Assembly: GCA_024403275.1 (NCBI GenBank)
Contig: JAKSSD010000003.1
Span: 1 to 64,000, forward strand
From: Lachnospiraceae bacterium
Lineage (GTDB): Bacteria > Bacillota > Clostridia > Lachnospirales > Lachnospiraceae
Reading direction: 5' to 3'
DNA length: 64,000 nucleotides
A program made the position numbers and the translations under genes. How positions within the stretch are numbered: position 1 is the first letter of the stretch; each line of letters opens with the position of its first letter. Positions 26,235 through 33,451 of the stretch are shown here, piece after piece. Below the pieces are notes generated by a model. The model worked only from the letters and a program-made list of their open reading frames with translations, ran no database searches and was not told where the DNA came from.

Positions 26235-27386
26235 ATGAGCGAAGATAAGAGAGAAATCCAGAAGAGAAATCGAGAACTTGCTCAACAGAAGGCAAGAATC
26301 GCGAGTAGTATTAAATGGGCTGTTATAGGAATACTTGCTATTGTGATAATTGGTCTTATTGGATGGGCAATTGCATCAAGCTTTGTATCAACAACAAAAC
26401 AGATTTCTGATTTCAGCGCTGGACTTAATGAAGATGGTACAATCAAAGGTGTTAGAGCACTTGATTATGTAGAGTTATGCGATTACAAGAATATAACTGT
26501 TTCAAGATCAGAGCTTGAGCCAACAGATGAGGAAGTTAAAGAATATATTCAGAATATTCTTGATGCATATCCAACTCTTAATACAGAAACAACAGCTAAG
26601 GTTAAGAAAGATGATATGATTAATCTTGATTATGTTGGTTCAATAGGAGGAGTAGAATTCCAGGGTGGTAATACTAATGGAAATGGAACTCAGCTTGTGA
26701 TTGGCTCAAATACATATATTCCAGGATTTGAAGATCAGATTATCGGACATGTTATTGGCGAAGAATTTGATGTTATTGTTACATTCCCAGAGGACTACTA
26801 TAATACAGATCTTGCAGGACAGGATGCAGTATTTAAGACCGTAGTAAATGGTATTTATGAAGATGCTAAATTTGATGACGAATTTGTAAGTGCGCATCTT
26901 GCTAACTATGCTGTTACAGCAGATGGATTTATTAAATATTATAAGAATGCAGTATTTGATCAGAAGCTTTCAGAATATGTTTCTGGCATTATTGTAAATG
27001 ATACCAAAGTCACAGGATATCCAGATGAATTTATGAAGATTATTAAAGGCCAGATAGCATATAGTGATCAGGCTAATTTTGTAGCTAGTGGACAAACTGG
27101 TGAAGCTTACAAGGCTAATGGTATGACTAAGAAAGAATATGAAGCATCTCTTACAGTACAGGCTCAGAAGCAGATTGAGCCAATGTTAAAGGTTCAGGCT
27201 ATTTGTGAGGATGCAAAGCTTCATGTAACTAGTGAAGATGTTACAGCATTCTTTGAAGCTAGTGGACTTGATAGCTCATATTACAACTCATATGAGAATA
27301 CATATGGTAAGGGTTATATTTACAATGCTGGTATGGCATATACAGTAGTTGAATATGTTAAGTCACAGGTTACAATTACAGACTAG
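26235..27386 (+). CDS. Membrane-anchored FKBP/trigger-factor-like foldase
   Basis: A 383-residue protein. An N-terminal charged segment is followed by one transmembrane helix (about residues 27-48), placing the rest outside. Residues about 120-215 look like an FKBP-type peptidyl-prolyl isomerase (DDMINLDYVGSIGGVEFQGG, then IPGFEDQIIGHVIGEEFDV), and the remaining helical region resembles the C-terminal chaperone part of trigger factor. So it is a tethered extracytoplasmic version of trigger factor, probably helping exported proteins fold. The start is 12 bases after the synthetase, AUCGGAGG upstream. Confidence 0.85.
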   Translation: MSEDKREIQKRNRELAQQKARIASSIKWAVIGILAIVIIGLIGWAIASSFVSTTKQISDFSAGLNEDGTIKGVRALDYVELCDYKNITVSRSELEPTDEEVKEYIQNILDAYPTLNTETTAKVKKDDMINLDYVGSIGGVEFQGGNTNGNGTQLVIGSNTYIPGFEDQIIGHVIGEEFDVIVTFPEDYYNTDLAGQDAVFKTVVNGIYEDAKFDDEFVSAHLANYAVTADGFIKYYKNAVFDQKLSEYVSGIIVNDTKVTGYPDEFMKIIKGQIAYSDQANFVASGQTGEAYKANGMTKKEYEASLTVQAQKQIEPMLKVQAICEDAKLHVTSEDVTAFFEASGLDSSYYNSYENTYGKGYIYNAGMAYTVVEYVKSQVTITD

Positions 27387-27410
27387 AATAAAAAGATAAA
27401 TAATATGAGA

Positions 27411-27471
27411 AATAAAAAACTCCACCCAGACAGGTACCAAAAATTTGGTATTAGCTAGGCGGAGTTTTTTT
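27411..27471. terminator. Bidirectional terminator between convergent genes
   Basis: An outer stem AACTCCACC/GGCGGAGTT (one A-C mismatch) encloses an inner stem TACCAAA/TTTGGTA at 27435-27450, with an A-run on one side and a T-run on the other. It serves both the foldase gene and the reverse-strand ribU. Confidence 0.85.
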
Positions 27472-27495
27472 GATAGGATGAATTGCGATTAATAA

Positions 27496-28254
27496 CTATT
27501 TGTTTTCGTTTGATTTCTTAGATCTGACACTGAAGTTTAATGCTTTGCTAAGTGGCTTATAAAAAATAAGTGTAGATAAAGATACCGAAGTTCCTTTAAT
27601 AAGATTAAGAGGAGCAACGCAGGCAACAACGAAGCTTACGATACTTCCTTCTTTAACTAAAGGATTGATTTCAACACCCATATTGAGAAGTACTTCCATT
27701 GGCATGCCATATAACTTGGCAAATGCTGGAAGAAGGTAAATAGCATTGAAAGCTGTTCCAAAAATAGTAAGAACAATAGTACCTGCTACACAAGAGATAA
27801 TAGCAAACTTTCTGTTGGTCTTAAATGAGTAAATGATTGAAGCAGGGAGGATGAAACTACACCCTACTGCGAAGTTTGCAAGTTCTCCAACAAAAGCTGT
27901 TGAAGTACCTTTAATAAATAACTTTAATAAGATTTTGATGAATTCCATTGTAACACCAGCAGCAGGTCCAAAAGCAAAAGAGCCAATTAAAACAGGAATT
28001 TCACTAAAGTCAAGCTTGTAAAAAGATGGTGCAAAAGGAAGTGGAATCTCAAACATCATAAGGACAACAGAAATAGCTGAGAACATTCCGATAAAGGCTA
28101 TTTTCTTGGTTGTGAAAATAGGCTCCTTAATGTTGTTAGCTTTCTGAGCGATTCTTTCGAGAATAAATGCGATAACGAAGAGTAAAACAATTATTCCAAA
28201 GAAACTTGCAACGTATGCAGCATTTTCTGCTACTGCATTAAATAAATCTTTCAT
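27496..28254 (-). CDS. ribU: Riboflavin ECF transporter, substrate-binding membrane component
   Basis: A 252-residue integral membrane protein with six helices after a single N-terminal leader helix. FAPSFYKLDFSEIPVLIGSF and FGPAAGVTMEFIKILLKL are the RibU signature regions; it captures riboflavin and relies on the shared ECF energising module, which is not in the window. The start is placed at the ATG complementary to 28252-28254 because GGAGGA precedes it. An FMN riboswitch lies directly upstream, which confirms the substrate. Confidence 0.94.
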   Translation of the reverse strand: MKDLFNAVAENAAYVASFFGIIVLLFVIAFILERIAQKANNIKEPIFTTKKIAFIGMFSAISVVLMMFEIPLPFAPSFYKLDFSEIPVLIGSFAFGPAAGVTMEFIKILLKLFIKGTSTAFVGELANFAVGCSFILPASIIYSFKTNRKFAIISCVAGTIVLTIFGTAFNAIYLLPAFAKLYGMPMEVLLNMGVEINPLVKEGSIVSFVVACVAPLNLIKGTSVSLSTLIFYKPLSKALNFSVRSKKSNENK

Positions 28255-28315
28255 ATACTTTCCTCCATTCATATGAAAATAAATTTAAGGAAAGTTCTTC
28301 ATGTGTTCAAGCAAT

Positions 28316-28339
28316 AAAAAAACTGAGTCAAAGACTCAG
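28316..28339 (-). terminator. Riboswitch terminator upstream of ribU
   Basis: On the reverse strand CTGAGTC-TTT-GACTCAG (28339 down to 28323) is followed by a run of eight T. It lies between the FMN aptamer and ribU, as in transcription-attenuating FMN riboswitches. Confidence 0.85.
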
Positions 28340-28354
28340 GGTAATCTAGTAAAG

Positions 28355-28478
28355 CATGAAACTCTTCTCTCATCCAGACTGTACTGTTGGTCCCGGAGTT
28401 ACACCGAGTCGGCCTAAAATTAGGTTCGCGGACTATACCGCCAGTAGGGAATTACACCCAACCCTGAAGAACTTTTCT
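28355..28478 (-). promoter_or_regulatory. FMN riboswitch (RFN element)
   Basis: Reading the reverse strand from about 28475, the conserved RFN blocks appear in order: CAGGGTTGGGTGTAATTCCC, TACTGGCGGTATAGTCCGCG, CCGACTCGGTGTAACTCCGG, then GACCAACAGTACAGTCTGG and GATGAGAGAAG. It binds FMN in the leader of ribU and, with the terminator that follows, should shut off riboflavin uptake when FMN is plentiful. Confidence 0.95.
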
Positions 28479-28594
28479 TTTTCATAGAAAGGTTAACATG
28501 AAAAAATAAAAAATACAATAAAATTTTATATTTTAATCGTAAAAATAAATAAAGAGACAGGCTAAAAGCATATTATTTTGGGAATAAATGATAT

Positions 28595-28623
28595 TTAACA
28601 ATTAATATGTCTTGTGCTATACT
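28595..28623 (+). promoter_or_regulatory. Promoter of the tandem lipoprotein genes
   Basis: TTAACA, 17-base spacer, TATACT, with TG one base before the -10. It gives a short leader to the first lipoprotein gene. Confidence 0.75.
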
Positions 28624-28659
28624 CTAAAATGAGTTTTGTAAAAAGAGAGGAATTTAAAT

Positions 28660-29883
28660 ATGAGAAACAAAAAGTTGATAGCTAGTGTATTGACGGTTTT
28701 ATTATCTTTTTCATTAGTAGGATGTGACTTTAATGGCGTAAATTTAGGCGGTGAAAAACCTGGAATGGAACAGATTGAAGTTTCAATAGCTGATCCTGTA
28801 AAGGATGCAGAAGCTGAAGGTGAAAAACCAGAAGTTAAAGCTGAGGACACTGATGAGAAGGAGAATGAAAATAATAATCAGATAGAAACAAATAATGAGA
28901 CTACTGATTATGCAGGCCGCGAAGAAGAGATTTTTACTCCAGTAATAGATGAAGTAATTGAGTATATTGCTTCAGAAGAAATTGACTACAAAGATGGATA
29001 TACAGGAATAGAAGAAGTTCGTATGTATAGTGATGTTGAAGAGACCTATGAGATGATTTCTTATGCTATGCTTGATTTAAATGAAGATGGGGTCAAAGAA
29101 CTTCTTATTGGCCTTCCAAGTGAGACTGAAGAGGGCTATAGAGCTAATCTACTTCAGGTTTATACAATAATTGATGGAAAAGCAGTTATTGTTCTTGAAG
29201 GATGGGGAAGAAATAGACATTATTTATTAAATGATGGAAGAATTTACTCAGAAGGATCTTCAGGTGCAGCTTATTCATCTATGTCATTATGTACACTTGG
29301 CGCAGATGGTGATTTTATTATTGATGAATATTACTTTACAGATTTTGATGTGGATGATCCATCTGAATTAGTTGTTTATAAGAGTTTAGATGGTTCTGTG
29401 GAGGTTAAAACAGCAGAAAAAGCAGATATTACAGTTGATGATTTATGGTTGTTAATGGATTACTATCTTGGTGAGATTGATCAGACACCATTTTGGCCTC
29501 TTAGCAGACTTACATCAGATATATTAGCTGAAGAAGTTGCAAGTGAAAATATGGTAATGGTTGATTATGTGTTAGTAGATGATTCAACTGATGAAGAATA
29601 CGCTACATATGTTCAGCTTTACGCTAATAAGGCTATAAAAGACTTAAAGGTTATGAAAATCTCAGATATTGATTTTGATGATAAGGGTATGACATTTAAA
29701 TCTAATGTTATTAAAGAGATTGATAGTGTAGACCAGTTTGCTGCAGTTTTACTTAAGATTAATTCTATGGGTGATATGCCAGAATATGCTATTTCTTATA
29801 CTAATGATAAGAATGAAGAAATGGTTTACACAATTGGTTTTAGTGGAATGGATGGATCAGTTTTCCTTTCAAAAGTTGAATAG
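28660..29883 (+). CDS. Lipoprotein of unknown function, first of a tandem pair
   Basis: A 407-residue exported lipoprotein. The signal peptide ends in the lipobox LVGC (lipidated Cys22). A low-complexity Glu/Lys/Asn-rich linker follows (residues 30-75) and contains ADPVK and GEKPE segments also seen in the lipoprotein at 54481. The folded part carries a calcium-loop-like DLNEDGVKELLIGL motif (about 143-156), a pattern common in secreted Firmicute proteins of unknown role. It has a GAGAGGA ribosome site and a good promoter just upstream, and is followed 15 bases later by a second lipoprotein gene. Confidence 0.85.
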   Translation: MRNKKLIASVLTVLLSFSLVGCDFNGVNLGGEKPGMEQIEVSIADPVKDAEAEGEKPEVKAEDTDEKENENNNQIETNNETTDYAGREEEIFTPVIDEVIEYIASEEIDYKDGYTGIEEVRMYSDVEETYEMISYAMLDLNEDGVKELLIGLPSETEEGYRANLLQVYTIIDGKAVIVLEGWGRNRHYLLNDGRIYSEGSSGAAYSSMSLCTLGADGDFIIDEYYFTDFDVDDPSELVVYKSLDGSVEVKTAEKADITVDDLWLLMDYYLGEIDQTPFWPLSRLTSDILAEEVASENMVMVDYVLVDDSTDEEYATYVQLYANKAIKDLKVMKISDIDFDDKGMTFKSNVIKEIDSVDQFAAVLLKINSMGDMPEYAISYTNDKNEEMVYTIGFSGMDGSVFLSKVE

Positions 29884-29898
29884 AAAAGAGGATAAAGG

Positions 29899-31005
29899 AT
29901 GAGAAAATATATATTAGGAACTACAGTTCTGACTCTTGCAATGCTAACAGGATGTCAGTTAGGCGGAAGTATTGATGTGCCAGAGAATCCTACTGTTATT
30001 GAAAATTTAACAGAGGTTGATCCTGTTAAACCACAGGTGGATGATACAATCAAAGAACCAGAAACTGATATTATAGAGCCAGAAAGTCAGACACCAGAGA
30101 CAGAGAAGCATGAGAATACCGAAGTGAGTGATAATACAGAAGCAGAGTCTGATGTATTTCATCCAGATTCAGATTATTTCATGATGAAAAATGCAGGCGG
30201 ATATGTATCATTCGTTGAGTGTAAAGAAGGTCTTTTAGAGAAGCTTCCTGAAAAGTATTCTGATTTTTATTCTGAATCGGAGACTTATTTTGAAGCCTTA
30301 GTAGACCTTGATAAAAATGGCGAAGATGATAGATTTATTGTTGTTAATCTTAATGAGCCAATCTATAGCAATGGTATGTGTGGTGAGCTCTATGTTGTTA
30401 TGGATGATGGAAAAACTTTTAACATTGGAACAGAAGAATATTATGAGTACTATCCAGAGTTACAGTTTTATGAGGGTGAAGAAGAGAATTTTGCGATTCT
30501 CAATTTCGCTAATTCAGTAACGGGATCAGATGGTTACGTATTCAGTGGTGATCAAGCTAATGGTATGATATGGTTTGCAGAAGTTCCAATGGGAATGAAG
30601 TATATCAATATTTTTGGCGATGTTGTAGTATTCGAGGAATCATATTCAAACAGCTATGTTGATGGTATTTGGATTGGACATACATGGATGCCACATATAT
30701 TCTATTATGATAGTGACAGATTATATTTCTTTGAATATGAAGTTGAAGAGGTGTCATTGGAAGAAGTTGAGGAGATGTCTCCAATAGACTTCTCTGAGAT
30801 TACTAATGAGACAACTTATGTGGATCAGTGTTACTTTAGAGAAAATGGTACACTTATTGTTATTACTATAAATGATATAAATGGGAACCTTGATTTTACT
30901 ACACACTTCTATGAACTTGCACAGTCTGGCTGGGCTTTAGTAGAGTCAGAAAGTGGTTTGTATATTCCAAATGAATATTTGGCAAAATATAGTGAGAACT
31001 ATTAG
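29899..31005 (+). CDS. Lipoprotein of unknown function, second of a tandem pair
   Basis: A 368-residue exported lipoprotein with lipobox LTGC (Cys19), then a Pro/Glu/Thr-rich linker to about residue 80 that again holds VDPVK. The folded region has a LDKNGEDDRFIVVNL segment near 135, comparable to the DLNEDG segment of the preceding protein. No enzyme motif is visible. AAAGAGGAT precedes the ATG. The pair is probably co-transcribed and ends in a strong terminator. They look like distant paralogues. Confidence 0.84.
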   Translation: MRKYILGTTVLTLAMLTGCQLGGSIDVPENPTVIENLTEVDPVKPQVDDTIKEPETDIIEPESQTPETEKHENTEVSDNTEAESDVFHPDSDYFMMKNAGGYVSFVECKEGLLEKLPEKYSDFYSESETYFEALVDLDKNGEDDRFIVVNLNEPIYSNGMCGELYVVMDDGKTFNIGTEEYYEYYPELQFYEGEEENFAILNFANSVTGSDGYVFSGDQANGMIWFAEVPMGMKYINIFGDVVVFEESYSNSYVDGIWIGHTWMPHIFYYDSDRLYFFEYEVEEVSLEEVEEMSPIDFSEITNETTYVDQCYFRENGTLIVITINDINGNLDFTTHFYELAQSGWALVESESGLYIPNEYLAKYSENY

Positions 31006-31028
31006 AAAGTAAGTATTAAGAATTGTGA

Positions 31029-31070
31029 CCTTCGTGGGCAGATGTAAAGTTTGCTCACGAAGGTTTTTTT
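31029..31070 (+). terminator. Rho-independent terminator of the lipoprotein pair
   Basis: CCTTCGTG (31029-31036) pairs with CACGAAGG (31056-31063), with additional GCA/TGC pairing inside, followed by seven T. Confidence 0.92.
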
Positions 31071-31106
31071 ATGCCGAAAAGACTCAAGGCCCGATACGTT
31101 GTGAGT

Positions 31107-31138
31107 AAAAAAAAGAACGATGCATAAGCACCGTTCTT
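31107..31138 (-). terminator. Rho-independent terminator of fba
   Basis: An 11-base-pair stem (31113-31123 with 31128-31138, loop ATAA, one G-T pair) followed on the reverse strand by eight T. Confidence 0.9.
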
Positions 31139-31162
31139 TTGAATAGATATATTAAATATGAA

Positions 31163-32131
31163 TTAAGCCTGTCCGTTTGAACCAAGAACGTTAACGATCT
31201 TATGAGCAACCATATCCTTAACAGCCTGACGAGCTGGTTTGAGATACTGTCTTGGATCGAAGTGTGATGGGTTCTCAGCGAAGTACTTTCTGATGTTACC
31301 TGTCATAGCAAGACGGATATCAGAGTCAATGTTGATCTTACATACAGAAAGCTCAGCTGCGTGACGAAGCTGCTCTTCTGGAATACCTACAGCATCTGGC
31401 ATGCTACCACCGAATTCATTAACCATCTTAACGAATTCCTGTGGAACTGATGATGAACCGTGAAGAACGATAGGGAAACCAGGAAGTCTCTTGCTAACTT
31501 CTTCAAGAACGTCGAAACGAAGTGGTGGTGGAACAAGGATACCCTTCTCGTTACGTGTACACTGATCAGCAGTGAACTTGTAAGCACCATGTGATGTTCC
31601 GATTGCGATTGCAAGTGAGTCACAACCTGTTCTTGTAACGAATTCTTCTACTTCTTCTGGACGTGTGTAGCTTTCCTTACCAGCTTCTACACAAACTTCG
31701 TCTTCGATACCAGCAAGTGTACCAAGCTCAGCTTCAACAACAACGCCATGAGCGTGTGCATATTCAACAACCTGCTTTGTTAAAGCAATGTTATCTTCGA
31801 ATGATTTTGAAGATGCATCGATCATAACTGATGTGAAACCACCATCGATACATGATTTGCAAAGTTCAAATGAATCGCCGTGGTCAAGGTGAAGAGCGAT
31901 AGGGATTTCTGGGTTTTCTGCAACAGCTGCTTCAACAAGCTTTACAAGATATGTGTGGTTTGCGTAAGCACGTGCTCCCTTTGAAACCTGAAGGATTACA
32001 GGGCTCTTTAATTCGCCAGCTGCTTCTGTAATACCCTGAACGATTTCCATGTTGTTAACGTTGAAAGCACCAACAGCATATCCGCCATTATAAGCTTTCT
32101 TAAACATTTCAGTTGTAGTAACTAAAGCCAT
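31163..32131 (-). CDS. fba: Class II fructose-bisphosphate aldolase
   Basis: Zinc-dependent glycolytic aldolase of 322 residues splitting fructose-1,6-bisphosphate. Metal ligands are in HLDHGDSFELC (about 80-90) and the later His residues in IGTSHGAYKF and VLHGSSSVP; the phosphate-binding INIDSDIRLAM block is near the end. Strong TAGGAGGT ribosome site, biased codons with many C-ending choices, and its own promoter and terminator, as expected for an abundant housekeeping enzyme transcribed alone. Confidence 0.97.
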   Translation of the reverse strand: MALVTTTEMFKKAYNGGYAVGAFNVNNMEIVQGITEAAGELKSPVILQVSKGARAYANHTYLVKLVEAAVAENPEIPIALHLDHGDSFELCKSCIDGGFTSVMIDASSKSFEDNIALTKQVVEYAHAHGVVVEAELGTLAGIEDEVCVEAGKESYTRPEEVEEFVTRTGCDSLAIAIGTSHGAYKFTADQCTRNEKGILVPPPLRFDVLEEVSKRLPGFPIVLHGSSSVPQEFVKMVNEFGGSMPDAVGIPEEQLRHAAELSVCKINIDSDIRLAMTGNIRKYFAENPSHFDPRQYLKPARQAVKDMVAHKIVNVLGSNGQA

Positions 32132-32193
32132 TTTTCAAACCTCCTATGAAAAATAAAATGGATTTTTGCCTATTAGATTAGGCGCTAGTCAAT

Positions 32194-32222
32194 ATTTTAT
32201 CACAAAGAATTCAACTTGACTA
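32194..32222 (-). promoter_or_regulatory. Promoter of fba
   Basis: On the reverse strand TAGTCA, 17-base spacer, then TGA and TAAAAT (extended -10). The leader to fba is about 55 bases. Confidence 0.55.
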
Positions 32223-32330
32223 CTATTTCATTATTCATAATGTGAAAGAAAATAACTACAAATTTTGGTATTTACCCCGACATATTCAACAACATTAGAG
32301 AGATGAGTGTATATTAGAGGAAATATATAT

Positions 32331-32336
32331 TATAAT
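32331..32336 (+). promoter_or_regulatory. Probable -10 element for the ABC export operon
   Basis: A perfect TATAAT in an AT-rich stretch with a poor -35. The transcript would then contain the inverted repeat at 32348-32375 in its leader. Confidence 0.45.
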
Positions 32337-32347
32337 AGAAAATCGTT

Positions 32348-32375
32348 GGAGATTGATAAATTAATATCATTCTCC
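32348..32375 (+). repeat. Inverted repeat in the leader of the ABC export operon
   Basis: GGAGATTGATA and TATCATTCTCC pair over 11 bases with one mismatch around AATTAA. It lies 12 bases after the TATAAT and has no T-run, so it is more likely an operator or mRNA-stabilising hairpin than a terminator. Confidence 0.6.
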
Positions 32376-32413
32376 ACGTGGAAATAGTTATTACATTGCT
32401 AAAGGAGAAAGAA

Positions 32414-33451
32414 ATGAAAAGAGGAAGACTCTTATCAGCAGTGATGATTATGACATCGCTTGTGATGCTTACAGGCTGTCAGAATTCTTCTGCAGGTAAA
32501 TTGCAGGAAATAAACAAAGATGAATATACAAAACTGAATTATGATACAGTTCCAGTATACAGAGGAGATGTTGATCCGACATTGATTGTTCCTCTGACAC
32601 TTGAGGCTATGGAATATATATCATATACAGTAGATGCTAAGGATGTCGAACTTAAAGAAGTTAAGGTCGCAGTTGGTGATTATGTTAAGGCGGGCCAGGA
32701 GTTAGTTGTTTTTGAATCAGAATCTCTTGAGAAAAAGGTTAATGAGCAAAGAGATGACTTGAATCAGAAAAAAATGCTTCTTGATCACGTCAAGAAAATG
32801 AGGGCCATCAATGTAGATGATACAAAGATAAAAGATGATGAAGCAATGGAGTCGCTTGCGCAAAGATATGATCTTCAGATAAGTATGCTTGAGGATGATA
32901 TAAATGTTTCATCAATTTATCTTGCAGAAAAGGAAGACGAACTTGCTAAATGTAAAATAGTAGCTAAGAAGGATGGAACTATTACATTTATCAGTCAGCA
33001 TCTTCTTAATGGTATAGTTATTCCTTCTTCAGATATGCTTACAGAGACCTGTGGACAGGTTAGATTTTCATCAGAAGTGAAAGAAGATTATCCATTCGAA
33101 GTGGGAGATATATTTACGGCAGAATCAGTAAACTGGGAATATGAAGTTGTGATTACTCAGATTGAAGATGTTGATGGAAGAAGCAGAATGGTTTATTTCC
33201 AGCCAGTAAGTCCTGATGTAGTTTATGTAGGTGGTGATAAATTCAACATCATAATAGAGAAGGAAAGACTTAAAGATGTCGTATACGTTAATAAGGATGC
33301 CATTAGAAAAGATGAAGACGGAAATCAGTATGTATTTGTTGTTGAAGATGGATTCAGAAAGATTTCCTATGTAGAAACAGGAACAGTAGTTGAGAACAAT
33401 ATAGTTGTTAAAAGCGGACTCAATGGCGGTGAAGAGGTGGTAATGAAATGA
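32414..33451 (+). CDS. Membrane-fusion/HlyD-like lipoprotein of the ABC export system
   Basis: A 345-residue lipoprotein (lipobox MLTGC, Cys22). Residues about 75-105 form a biotinyl-lipoyl-like hairpin (DVELKEVKVAVGDYVKAGQELVVF) followed by a coiled-coil pair to about residue 185, then a second lipoyl half (AKKDGTITFISQHLLNGIVI) and a beta-barrel end. These are the parts of MacA-like adaptor proteins. The ATG at 32414 is used because AAAGGAGAAAG precedes it. Its stop overlaps the next start (ATGA), so the two adaptors are translated together. Confidence 0.88.
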   Translation: MKRGRLLSAVMIMTSLVMLTGCQNSSAGKLQEINKDEYTKLNYDTVPVYRGDVDPTLIVPLTLEAMEYISYTVDAKDVELKEVKVAVGDYVKAGQELVVFESESLEKKVNEQRDDLNQKKMLLDHVKKMRAINVDDTKIKDDEAMESLAQRYDLQISMLEDDINVSSIYLAEKEDELAKCKIVAKKDGTITFISQHLLNGIVIPSSDMLTETCGQVRFSSEVKEDYPFEVGDIFTAESVNWEYEVVITQIEDVDGRSRMVYFQPVSPDVVYVGGDKFNIIIEKERLKDVVYVNKDAIRKDEDGNQYVFVVEDGFRKISYVETGTVVENNIVVKSGLNGGEEVVMK

